From contig NZ_KZ984440.1 in the NCBI RefSeq assembly GCF_003569915.1, positions 1-64,000 on the forward strand: a stretch of DNA of 64,000 nucleotides, given 5' to 3'. Made by a program: the position numbers and the translations under genes. The DNA is from Comamonas testosteroni (GTDB taxonomy: Bacteria > Pseudomonadota > Gammaproteobacteria > Burkholderiales > Burkholderiaceae_C). The notes beneath the pieces were generated by a model. That model ran no database searches. It was not told where the DNA came from and saw only the letters and a program-made list of their open reading frames with translations. Every line of letters begins with the position of its first letter. Within the stretch, counting starts at the first letter, position 1. This document shows positions 46,582 to 54,971 of the stretch, one piece after another.

Positions 46582-47693
46582 ATGCAGATGCATTCAATGG
46601 CGCCTGAAATCGTCAGCAGCCTTTATGAGGGCGTGCTGGACCCTGACTCCTGGTTTCAGGGCATGGAGCGGCTGACCGCGGCCATTGATAGCTGCCTTTT
46701 TCACAGCGCGGGCGTGCACAAGGCCACGGGGCAGGTCTTTGGCGGTCTGTCCAACAGCACGCGGCCCATAGAAAAAGTGCGCGAGTATGAGCTGTATTAC
46801 ACACCGACCCAAGAGCCTCCATCTTGATGGACTTGCCTCTGGGCAAATTCAGCTTTGATCACGACCATTTCTCGAACAAAGAAATGTCCCGAATGCCCAT
46901 CTACGCGGATTGGCTCAGTTCCTGTGACATGCGCTATTCGGTGCTTTTGCCTCTGCAGGAAGATGAGGAAAGCCGGGAGGTGCTGGCGCTTTTGAGAGAG
47001 CGAGACCAGCAGCCCTTTGGCGATGATGTCCGAAGCCTGTTTGAGCATCTTCTGCCCGATCTGTGCCGCGCCGCCAAGCTGCGTGCCCGGGTCTCGGATC
47101 TGGCGGTTCTGGTCTCTCAGCACAGCGCTGCGCTGGATGCCTTGCCGCAGGCAGTGGCGCTGCTGGCTGCGGACGAGCGCCTGGCCTATCTGAACGCGGC
47201 ATCGCGCAAATTTCTGGCGCAGTCGCAGTCTCTTCATGTGCAAAACGGCAAGCTGGTCGCCAAAGGCAGCTTGCAGCAAACCCAGCTCAGCAAGGCGGTG
47301 GCAAGCGCCTGCGCAAGCAGGTCCAGCCGGGCGGAGTCTTTGCTGGTTCCGCCCAGCGCCAAAGGCAAGGCATTTGTTCTGCATGTGATGCCCTTGCTGC
47401 CCAGCCATCCGCTGGCGGTGTTGCACAAAGGCCAGCCCTATGCATTGCTGAACTGGAGTGTGGAGCCGCAGGTGGATTTTGTGACGCGGCTCAGCGAGCA
47501 GCTGCGCATCACGATCACGGAGGCAGAGCTGGCGATTTGCCTGAGTCAGGGGCGTACGGTCAAAGAGTTTGCGCTGGAGCATGGCTGCAGCTGGCATACC
47601 GCACGCACACATCTGAAAAATCTGATGCTGAAAACCGGTACGCACAGGCAGGCGGAGCTGGTGCAACTGGTCAGCATGCTGTGCATGATGTGA
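46582..47693 (+). pseudogene. LuxR-family transcriptional regulator, split by a frameshift
   Basis: Two frames together make one LuxR-type regulator. The first (46582 to TGA at 46825-46827) encodes the N-terminus, ending YELYYTPTQEPPS. The second, open from before 46809 to TGA 47691-47693, continues as DPRASILMDLPLGKF. Joined at about 46806 the reading would be YTPTDPRASILMDLP, the usual pattern in this type of protein. One missing GACC unit in a tandem GACCGACC would explain it. The C-terminal helix-turn-helix is intact (ITEAELAICLSQGRTVKEFA to HTARTHLKNLML). The N-terminal part resembles a PAS-like sensing domain, ligand unknown. A real inactivation, a reversible slip or a sequence error are all possible. 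Confidence 0.78.
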
Positions 47694-47735
47694 AAAGGCC
47701 CGGCCACGCCTTAAAAGCATGACCGGGCCTTTTTA
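47693..47735. terminator. Bidirectional terminator after the LuxR gene
   Basis: An 11-bp stem (47693-47703 with 47723-47733) with a 19-nt loop. A-run and T-run flanks let it serve the converging lipoprotein gene too. Confidence 0.85.
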
Positions 47736-47749
47736 TCGCGCCTGGCGCA

Positions 47750-49831
47750 TCAGTGGTCGTACTCGACGTTGGTGCTGAACGACAGATCAAAGGGGTCAGA
47801 CCAGCTCAGATTGGCAAACGAGTAGTCCGACGAGCCCGTTGAGCCAAGAACTGCCGGGAATGAGGCTTTGGCAGCGCCTGCCACCTGCGTGCTCATTGCG
47901 GTATTGACCGCAACTGGCTTGATCATGGCGGCGCCAGTGACAAAGCTGGTCTGAGCGCCAATGGTCGAGCGAATCTGCACGCTGGTTTTCTTGACAAACG
48001 GGACATCGGCTGCCGAAGTCCAGCTCACAGGGAAGTTCAGCCCGCCCGTGAAGGCTGTGCTGGAAGTCGGGGTCAGCAAGTCCTTGGTGGCCTGGCTCAG
48101 GCTTTGCCATGCATATTTGCGCAGCAGCTCAGGCTGAGGCGGCATGCTGCGTACCCGAACCGTGTAGCTGTAAGCTGGCGTGGAAGTATTGCCGTTTTGA
48201 TAGACTTGAATGGTGTAGGCACTCAGGGGGTGCAGCGTTGCCATCTCGGACGTGCTCAGTGCCGGGTTGGAGTAAGCGGTATTAGTAGTTGACCACTTGA
48301 ATTGAGACTGCTCGCTGGCGTTTTGAGCCACACCAGTCAGTTTGAAGCTGGTGCGGCAGGCATTCATCTTTCCTGGATACTTGCTGGCGACCGAGCTTGC
48401 GGTGTCCCCGGCAGCCAGCTGGGCATGAATATTCAGATATTCACAGACGCCAGAGCTGGGCTTGAGCAGCACGCCATTGCGCAGGCCAGGGCCGGTGACA
48501 ATGGCAAAGTCCGTCAGCACATTCTGGTCATCAATCACGCCGATCTGCAGCGAGATGGAGTTGATGAAGGCGCTTACGCCAGTGGATGATTTGGGTGGGT
48601 TGAGCCAGTCCCAGCGCTGGGCGGTGGCAAGCACCTTGCTCAGGATATGGCGCTGGTTGCCGATCAGGCGCCAGCCCTTGTCCGTGCTGGTCGGCTTGAC
48701 TGCAACCTGCGCAATGTTTTGCATGCCGTCGCGAAGGCCGTCGGTGCGCGTCCAGTTCAGCTTGATCCAGACCTTGTCGCTGCCCTGCACACGAATGATC
48801 TCGGGCAGACCGAAGACGGCTCCATTCATGCCTTCATCGGCAATCACCGGTGAGCCCAGGTCCATCTCTGCATTCTGTCCATTGCTCAGATACTTCGACG
48901 GCACATTGGGTAGCAGTGAGCCTGAAGCGGCATCGTCCACCACAATGTTTTTACAGGCTGCGACACTGCCTTGAAGGCGTGTGGAGCCTGTGGAGGGGCT
49001 GGCAAAGCACTGGTTCAGCGCAGTCTGCAGGGCCGAAAGATCACTGGGCGTGGGCAGTTGGGACACGGTCTGTCCGTCGATCACCACGGTGCTGGGCAGG
49101 CTGCTCTTGTCCGCAGCGGTAGGAACTGCGCCGGGAGCCAGTTGCAGCACGGCAGGAGTGCTTTGCGAGGCACCGGCGACGGAGGAGAGCTGAACGCTGC
49201 CATCGGGCAGCACATTGACCTTGATCTGATCGAGCAGTCGGTCCAGCCCGGGCGCGCCAGCGGTCAGCGGGGCCGAAATCAGGTTGGCTCCTGCGTTGCC
49301 AGTGGCGCTCATGACATCGGCCAAAGCGGTTGTGTAGGCCTGAACGGCACTGCTGACGGAGCTGCTGGTGATCTTGGATTTGAGCAGGCTGGCGTCGCTT
49401 GACATCAGCTTGCGGGGATCGTCGCCCACGACGGAGGCGATGATGGCATTGGTCAGCGAGGTGATATTGACCACCTGGGTGCCCGAGCTGGCGCTGGCAC
49501 TCATCAGCGTGGTCTGGGAGTCTGCTACGTTTCCTGTAGCGGATAGCGCAAATGGGGCGGTGGCTTTGGTCACATCACAGCTAAAAGCGCCGCTTGTTGC
49601 ATCGGTGGGGCACTTGATGCTTTGCCCACTGGCGTCCATCAGCGTAACGACGGCGTTCTGCATGGCGGCACCGGTGGCGGCCACGCCACTGACTGTCAGG
49701 GCGCTGCTGCCGCTGGGGTTGCCATTGGCGTTGCCGTTGCTGCTGGTGGAGGAAGAGTCTCCACCCCCTCCGCAACCGGCAAGCACGCTGATTGTTGTAG
49801 CCACTGCCAGAGCGACTTTGGTTTTGCGCAT
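47750..49831 (-). CDS. Large lipoprotein of unknown function
   Basis: A 693-residue predicted lipoprotein. The signal peptide ends in the lipobox LAGC with Cys20, followed by GGGGDSSS and a Ser/Asn/Gly linker to about residue 45. Residues 45-105 (VSGVAATGAAMQNAVVTLMD, then CPTDATSGAFSC) resemble a carboxypeptidase-regulatory-like beta domain. The middle is rich in Ser/Ala/Thr. The C-terminal 350 residues look like a secreted beta-rich domain with paired Cys. I do not recognise a family for it. It is a single gene with a terminator shared with the LuxR regulator that faces it. Confidence 0.78.
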   Translation of the reverse strand: MRKTKVALAVATTISVLAGCGGGGDSSSTSSNGNANGNPSGSSALTVSGVAATGAAMQNAVVTLMDASGQSIKCPTDATSGAFSCDVTKATAPFALSATGNVADSQTTLMSASASSGTQVVNITSLTNAIIASVVGDDPRKLMSSDASLLKSKITSSSVSSAVQAYTTALADVMSATGNAGANLISAPLTAGAPGLDRLLDQIKVNVLPDGSVQLSSVAGASQSTPAVLQLAPGAVPTAADKSSLPSTVVIDGQTVSQLPTPSDLSALQTALNQCFASPSTGSTRLQGSVAACKNIVVDDAASGSLLPNVPSKYLSNGQNAEMDLGSPVIADEGMNGAVFGLPEIIRVQGSDKVWIKLNWTRTDGLRDGMQNIAQVAVKPTSTDKGWRLIGNQRHILSKVLATAQRWDWLNPPKSSTGVSAFINSISLQIGVIDDQNVLTDFAIVTGPGLRNGVLLKPSSGVCEYLNIHAQLAAGDTASSVASKYPGKMNACRTSFKLTGVAQNASEQSQFKWSTTNTAYSNPALSTSEMATLHPLSAYTIQVYQNGNTSTPAYSYTVRVRSMPPQPELLRKYAWQSLSQATKDLLTPTSSTAFTGGLNFPVSWTSAADVPFVKKTSVQIRSTIGAQTSFVTGAAMIKPVAVNTAMSTQVAGAAKASFPAVLGSTGSSDYSFANLSWSDPFDLSFSTNVEYDH

Positions 49832-49963
49832 GATTTGCTCCTTGAAAACGGGAATTCCGTGAGTTCGGAGCGCTCATTGCAACGCTGAAAAAGCCGCAAA
49901 CCAATACCACAAGTGAGGTATAGACGGCTGATGTTTGTAATTGCTAGCTACTTGGCTACCTTG

Positions 49964-50407
49964 CTATTGCTCAAGTTCTTTGGTGCGCGCCGCTCTGGCC
50001 AGCGCATCGGCCTGTGCATTGCGGTGGCGCGGCACCCACTGCAGCACCAGTTCGTCAAAGTGTTGCATGCGTGCTCTGGCTTCGTCGAAAAGATGGCTCA
50101 GGCGCGCGATGGGCCTGGCGGGCTTGGACATGGGGGGGCCGAGCTGCTCCAGCAGCACATGGGAGTCTGTGCGCACGGTCAGGCAGCGCGCGCCAAGGCT
50201 TTGCGCCAGATCGAGCGCGGCCATCAGCGCCAGCAGCTCGGCTTCGTTGTTGCAGCCGCTGCGGTGCAGGTCTTGTGAGAGCGTGTGCAGCATGCCGTCC
50301 GGCATTTGCAGCACGGCACCCAGGCTCATGGGGCCGGGGTTGGGCAGGGAGCTGCCGTCAATATGGATGCAGCAGTGGTGAGAGGGGGGAGGGGGCAGTG
50401 CGGGCAT
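49964..50407 (-). CDS. RNase H-fold protein (RNase HI-like)
   Basis: A 147-residue protein of the RNase H fold. The acidic residues expected at the active site are seen: Asp in IHIDGSSLPNPG, Glu in NNEAELLALMAAL, Asp in VRTDSHVLLEQL, and Asp in NAQADALARAA. This layout fits the RVT_3 or RNase HI-like group rather than the main rnhA type, so activity on RNA:DNA hybrids is possible but not assured. The start is uncertain. ATG 50407 directly follows the T-run of the grxD terminator, and ATG 50425 lies within the hairpin itself. Confidence 0.75.
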   Translation of the reverse strand: MPALPPPPSHHCCIHIDGSSLPNPGPMSLGAVLQMPDGMLHTLSQDLHRSGCNNEAELLALMAALDLAQSLGARCLTVRTDSHVLLEQLGPPMSKPARPIARLSHLFDEARARMQHFDELVLQWVPRHRNAQADALARAARTKELEQ

Positions 50408-50434
50408 GAAAAAAGCCACCGGCAAGGGTGGCTT
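50408..50434 (-). terminator. Terminator of grxD
   Basis: On the minus strand AAGCCACC pairs with GGTGGCTT (50427-50434 with 50413-50420) and a T-run follows. It lies 16 bp past the grxD stop and abuts the start of the RNase H-like gene. Confidence 0.8.
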
Positions 50435-50449
50435 GTGGGCTGGGGCGGC

Positions 50450-50770
50450 TTACTTGGCGGCCAGCACTTGCTGCAGCTCGCCCGACTCGTACATTTCCAT
50501 CATGATGTCCGAACCACCGATGAATTCGCCCTTGATGTAGAGCTGAGGGATGGTGGGCCACTGGCTGTAGTCCTTGATGCCCTGGCGGATTTCCTGATCT
50601 TCCAGCACGTTCACGGTGGCAATGGACTTGGCGTCCACACCGCAGGCCTTGAGGATCTGGATGGCACGGCCAGAGAAGCCGCACTGAGGGAAGCTGGCGT
50701 TGCCCTTCATGAACAGCAGGATGTCGTTGTTCTTGACCAGGTCGTCGATGCGTTGTTGGGTGTTGCTCAT
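50450..50770 (-). CDS. grxD: Monothiol glutaredoxin (Grx4 type)
   Basis: A 106-residue glutaredoxin that carries [2Fe-2S] clusters with glutathione. The monothiol motif is CGFS, with Cys30 as cluster ligand. Glutathione contacts WPTIPQLY and GGSDIMMEM follow, as in all members. ATG 50770 (MSNTQQRIDDLV) is chosen because the family begins there. An in-frame upstream start would add 14 odd residues. It is the last gene of the hemA-prfA-prmC-grxD group. Confidence 0.96.
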   Translation of the reverse strand: MSNTQQRIDDLVKNNDILLFMKGNASFPQCGFSGRAIQILKACGVDAKSIATVNVLEDQEIRQGIKDYSQWPTIPQLYIKGEFIGGSDIMMEMYESGELQQVLAAK

Positions 50771-50908
50771 AGTGGGCTCCGGATTCAATGAATGGCGGCC
50801 TGAGAGCCGCAATGGCTGTGATTATTTCACTGTCCGCATGAGACGCGAAACTGTGAGGAAATCCTGTGCGGTGGTAGATGGGGCGCGCAAGTTGGAAGTC
50901 AAGCCTTT

Positions 50909-51772
50909 TCAGGCCTTGTCCGGCCACTGCCCGCCTGTGCAGCGTTCGATGCCCGCCAGGTCCTGGCGATGCTGCACCTGCACAAAACCGGCGGTCTGCA
51001 TCAGTTGCGCGACATCGGCGGCCTGATCCCAGCCATGCTCGAAGATGAGCCAGCCACCAGCCTTGAGCCGCGCCGGGGCCTGCGCAATGATGCTGCGAAT
51101 ATCTTCCAGCCCATCTGCGCCGCTGGCCAGGGCCGACAAAGGCTCATGCGTCAGAGCTGCCAGATGCGGGTCATCGGCACGGATATAGGGTGGGTTGCTG
51201 ACGATCAGGTCCACGGCGGGCAGCTCGCTCAAAGGCTCCAGCCAGCTGCCATGGGCAAACTGCACGGGCAGATTCAAGGCGCGGGCATTGCTTTGGGCCA
51301 CGGCCAGTGCATCAGCGCTGGCGTCCACAGCTATCACCTTTGCAGCAGGGCGCTGGTTTTGCAGGGCCAGCGCAATCGCGCCGCTGCCTGTGCCCAGGTC
51401 CACAACGCGAATAGCGACTCCTTCAGGGATCAGCTCCAGCGCCCAGTCCACCAGAGTTTCGGTATCGGGGCGCGGGTCGAGAACGCGGGCATCGACGGCC
51501 AGATTGAGGCCGTAGAACTCCTTGTGGCCCGTCAGATAAGCCACGGGCGCGCCTTGCTGGCGCTGGGTGCAGAGGTCGTGCCAGCGCTGCAACTGCTCGG
51601 CACTCAGAATATCAGTGTCATGGGTGATCAGCCAGGCTCTTGCATGGGCTGGCTGCTGCATAAGTGATAGCAACAGCATTTGCGCATCCAAGCGCGCCAT
51701 GCCTTGCTGGGCAGCCTGTTGCAGGGCCTGGGCAACGGTGGCGGTGGATGAATGGGAAACAGGTTCAGTCAT
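50909..51772 (-). CDS. prmC: Release factor glutamine methyltransferase
   Basis: A 287-residue S-adenosylmethionine enzyme that methylates the Gln of the GGQ motif in release factors RF1 and RF2. The catalytic NPPY is in IVSNPPYIR, and the cofactor loop is VVDLGTGSGAIALAL. The helical N-terminal domain (about residues 1-90) binds the release factor. ATG 51772 is chosen as the family-length start. Its substrate gene prfA lies upstream, but another gene lies between them. Confidence 0.95.
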   Translation of the reverse strand: MTEPVSHSSTATVAQALQQAAQQGMARLDAQMLLLSLMQQPAHARAWLITHDTDILSAEQLQRWHDLCTQRQQGAPVAYLTGHKEFYGLNLAVDARVLDPRPDTETLVDWALELIPEGVAIRVVDLGTGSGAIALALQNQRPAAKVIAVDASADALAVAQSNARALNLPVQFAHGSWLEPLSELPAVDLIVSNPPYIRADDPHLAALTHEPLSALASGADGLEDIRSIIAQAPARLKAGGWLIFEHGWDQAADVAQLMQTAGFVQVQHRQDLAGIERCTGGQWPDKA

Positions 51773-51783
51773 GGGTTTGGGAT

Positions 51784-53769
51784 TCAACGCCCCGGCGCAG
51801 AGATAAACGGGCGCGACTGCAGGATGATGACCTGATCGCCTTGCACGGCCCATTCGATGTCCTGGTCCTTGCTGCCAAAGCGCTGCTTGATGCCAGCACC
51901 AGCGCGGGCCAGTCGCTGCACCAGCGCATCGCTGAGCACGGCGCGGCCAGCGGCTACGGAGACTTCGCGCACGCCGCCCTTGCTGTCTAGCTGCAGGGCC
52001 ACATCGTCGTCGGAGCGGTTGAGCACCTGCACGGCCTTGCTGCGGCTGTTGTAGAGAATTTGCTCTGCGACTCGCTTGCCTTCCACCACGCGGATGCCAA
52101 TGCCGCGCTTGGCCGCGATATAGGTGGCGTAGCGGCGGTTGGCGTCAAACGGGTCGCGCGTGATCATCACGCCCGAGGCGGTGGAGTCCACGGCTTTTTG
52201 TACAAAGACGGACATGACGACCTGCTGGTCATCAATGCCCGCAGCCTGGCGCGCTTCCCAGGCCTCGAAGTTATAGACCGAGGCCCAGACCTTGCGCACG
52301 GCGGCTGCCAGATCGGCACTGCTGCGCACATTGGGCACGGTGGTGTACAGGCCCGCGCCGCTGAAGTTGGGCAGGTCTTCGGAGCTGGACGAGCTGCGCA
52401 CAAACACGCCCTGACTGCCGAGCTGGCTGGCCCAGCGCTGGGCCCAGGCGTCTGCGGCGGCCTGATTCACCGGCCATTGTTCGATTTCGGCCTGTAGTCC
52501 GGACAGTGCTTGCCTGCGGACTCCTGAATCTGTAGCAAACCCGGGCAACTGGCGCATGCGGGCGACCCGCTCCGCAAGGCCGTTGCCGCGCATGAAGTCG
52601 GCATAGGCGGCGAACGGAATGCAAAAACCGTCGGGCACGATGACATCGGCCAGACGGGCCGATTGAATCTCGCCCAGATTGGCGGCCTTGGCCCCGCAGC
52701 GCTTGCGGTCTGCGCCGCGCAGGCTGGCCAGCGACACCAGATCGGCGCGGGCAAGGTCTGGCTTGATCAGCACGCGGTTGCCGTTGGCGGGTTTACGCTG
52801 GGCTTTTTGTTCAGCGGCCTGGCGCTCGGCGTCGGTGGCGGCACGCAGTTGCACACCGCTGGCCTGCACCTGCATCTGCACCCACTGGCCGTTGAAGGCG
52901 GCGTACTGCTCGGCCGCTTTTTGCACATAGGCATTGGGCACGCCCCAGCCGCGCGCCAGCAGATTGACGTGGGAGAGCACGGTGGAGGGGCGCTCCGTCA
53001 GCACACCGGCCACGGGCGGCAGGCTGATGGGTACTTCGCGCAGCAGCACAATGTCCTGTGGCTTGAGGTCATTGACGGCATCGACGGAATTCACAATGCG
53101 CAGCCGCCCCACAGCCTGCCCCAGATTGAGCGGCAAAAAGGTCTGCGAGCCCAGCAACTGCGCCTGCGTGACAGCATCAATGCCCGCTGCCCCTGCAACC
53201 GCTTCTTGTGCTGTGGAGTTGGCTTTGAAGCGCACCGGCGCAAAGAATCCGCTCTTGAGCGCATTGGCCGTGGTCTGCAGCAGCTCGGGCGTGATGCGGT
53301 CACCTTCCCAGAACTCATAGCTATAGTCCTTGAGCGTGGGCTGCCAGCTCACGGTGCCAAGGATAAAGCGCCGGTCCGGCTCGCGGTAATTGCGGTTCAG
53401 AGCCTGCTTGCCGCCGCGCAGCAGGCCTTTGGCTTGCAGAAAGTCTTCATGAAACACATAGCGCGGCGTGTTGATGAAGTAGAGGCGAGCGGGTTTGGCC
53501 TGGCGGTCAATCGCAAACAGCACATGCGGCATGGCGCTGGCGCTGCCGGGGTCATAGACGCGGGCCAGCCGGTCAAAGTCCGCACGGCTGCCCAGAGCGG
53601 CCAGACTGGCAGGCGCAACGCGGTTGCCGCTGGAGTCGACGGGGCTGCCCGCACCCGAGTCATATGCCGATGGTTTGCGCACCATCTGCGCTTGGGCGGG
53701 GCTGATGGATGCTGCCAGCAAGGCGCTGGAAAGCAAGATGGATCCCAGTGGTGGCAGCAGTTTTTTCAT
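51784..53769 (-). CDS. Exported PEP-synthase-type protein: phosphohistidine domain then ATP-grasp (GWD-like order)
   Basis: A 661-residue protein. Residues 1-27 are a clear signal peptide ending AQA, so export is predicted. The next 200 residues are unassigned. At 250-281 stands a phosphohistidine swivel motif with His267 (GVLTERPSTVLSHVNLLARG). From about 358 to 655 comes the ATP-grasp domain of the pyruvate phosphate dikinase N-terminal type: CGAKAANLGEI, VRSSSSSEDLPNFSGAGLY, a KVWAS-type helix, SGVMITRDPF and DIEWAVQGDQVIILQSRPF. The PEP/pyruvate TIM barrel is missing. In PEP synthase the ATP domain comes first. His first is the order of plant alpha-glucan water dikinase, whose LSHV motif this resembles. 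ATG 53769 lies 1 bp past prfA. Substrate and phosphate source are unknown. Confidence 0.85.
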   Translation of the reverse strand: MKKLLPPLGSILLSSALLAASISPAQAQMVRKPSAYDSGAGSPVDSSGNRVAPASLAALGSRADFDRLARVYDPGSASAMPHVLFAIDRQAKPARLYFINTPRYVFHEDFLQAKGLLRGGKQALNRNYREPDRRFILGTVSWQPTLKDYSYEFWEGDRITPELLQTTANALKSGFFAPVRFKANSTAQEAVAGAAGIDAVTQAQLLGSQTFLPLNLGQAVGRLRIVNSVDAVNDLKPQDIVLLREVPISLPPVAGVLTERPSTVLSHVNLLARGWGVPNAYVQKAAEQYAAFNGQWVQMQVQASGVQLRAATDAERQAAEQKAQRKPANGNRVLIKPDLARADLVSLASLRGADRKRCGAKAANLGEIQSARLADVIVPDGFCIPFAAYADFMRGNGLAERVARMRQLPGFATDSGVRRQALSGLQAEIEQWPVNQAAADAWAQRWASQLGSQGVFVRSSSSSEDLPNFSGAGLYTTVPNVRSSADLAAAVRKVWASVYNFEAWEARQAAGIDDQQVVMSVFVQKAVDSTASGVMITRDPFDANRRYATYIAAKRGIGIRVVEGKRVAEQILYNSRSKAVQVLNRSDDDVALQLDSKGGVREVSVAAGRAVLSDALVQRLARAGAGIKQRFGSKDQDIEWAVQGDQVIILQSRPFISAPGR

Positions 53770-53770
53770 A

Positions 53771-54850
53771 TCAATTGGTTTCGAGTTCGGCCAGCAATTC
53801 TGCTTCACGCGCGTGCTTCAGGGCTTCGATCACATCGCCCATATCGCCTTCCATCACCGCCAGCAGCTTGTAGAGCGTGAGGTTGATGCGGTGGTCGGTC
53901 AGTCGCCCCTGCGGGAAGTTATAGGTGCGGATGCGGTCGCTGCGGTCACCAGAGCCTATCAAACCCTTGCGCAGAGCGGCTTCCTTGGCTGCGCGCTCGC
54001 TGCGCTCTTTTTCCTGAATGCGGGCCTGCAGCACCTGCAGCGCCTTGGCCTTGTTGCTGTGCTGACTGCGGCCATCCTGGCATTCGGCCACGATGCCCGT
54101 GGGCAAGTGCACCACGCGCACGGCGGAGTCGGTCTTGTTGATGTGCTGACCGCCAGCGCCTGATGCGCGGAAGGTGTCGATGCGCAGGTCTGCCGGGTTG
54201 AGCGTGATGGCTTCGGCCTCATCGGGCTCGGGCATCACGGCCACGGTGCAGGCGCTGGTGTGGATGCGGCCTTGGGTCTCGGTCGCGGGCACGCGCTGCA
54301 CGCGGTGGCCGCCCGATTCAAAGCGCAGCGCGCCATAGGTGTTGTCGCCTTCAATGCGCAGCACCACTTCCTTGTAGCCGCCAATCTCGTTCTCGTTGGA
54401 GCTCATGACCTCGACCTTCCAGCCCACGTTCGCGGCATAGCGCGTGTACATGCGGGCCAGATCGCCGGCAAACAGCGCCGACTCATCGCCGCCCGTACCA
54501 GCGCGGATTTCCACAAATGCTGGGCGTGCGTCGTCGGGGTCCTTGGGCAGCAGCATGCGCTGCAGCTCGGCTTCGAGCTTGATCAGCTCTTCTTCGCCGT
54601 TGCTGATTTCTTCCTGCGCCATCTCGGCCATGTCAGGGTCGTCCAGCATTTCACGCGCGGCCGCAATGTCGGCTTCGGTCTGCTGGTAACGGCTGTAGCG
54701 GCTGGCAACAGCCGTCACATCGGCGTGCTCGCGCGAGATGTTCCGGTACTGCTTCATGTCCGCCATGATGTCTTCGCGCGAGAGCAGAAAGTCCAGCTCC
54801 TGCAGGCGTTGGGCATAGCGTTCGAGCTGGGTGCGCAAAAAGTCTTGCAT
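53771..54850 (-). CDS. prfA: Peptide chain release factor 1
   Basis: A 359-residue class I release factor that reads UAA and UAG. The GGQ motif that triggers peptide release is in [15 protein letters not shown]. The stop-codon recognition loop of the PxT type should lie in [14 protein letters not shown], which has PAT. The N-terminus is coiled and acidic. ATG 54850. It lies between hemA and the exported dikinase-like gene, and its TGA is 1 bp from the start of the latter. Confidence 0.97.
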   Translation of the reverse strand: MQDFLRTQLERYAQRLQELDFLLSREDIMADMKQYRNISREHADVTAVASRYSRYQQTEADIAAAREMLDDPDMAEMAQEEISNGEEELIKLEAELQRMLLPKDPDDARPAFVEIRAGTGGDESALFAGDLARMYTRYAANVGWKVEVMSSNENEIGGYKEVVLRIEGDNTYGALRFESGGHRVQRVPATETQGRIHTSACTVAVMPEPDEAEAITLNPADLRIDTFRASGAGGQHINKTDSAVRVVHLPTGIVAECQDGRSQHSNKAKALQVLQARIQEKERSERAAKEAALRKGLIGSGDRSDRIRTYNFPQGRLTDHRINLTLYKLLAVMEGDMGDVIEALKHAREAELLAELETN

Positions 54851-54971
54851 GGTGTTTACCGTGGGCTAGAAACAGCCAATTCGGGCTTGTTTCTTGAAAA
54901 GAGGAGAGGATTTGGGCCGCAGATGGGCCATGCGCTGCACGAGTGGCAGCGCCCTTGGCGGGCGAGCGCCG

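Noticed and set aside
46582-46827. A separate small gene ahead of the LuxR-type gene
   Set aside because: Its product is only the N-terminal part of the regulator, and the next frame continues the same protein, so one broken gene is the better reading.
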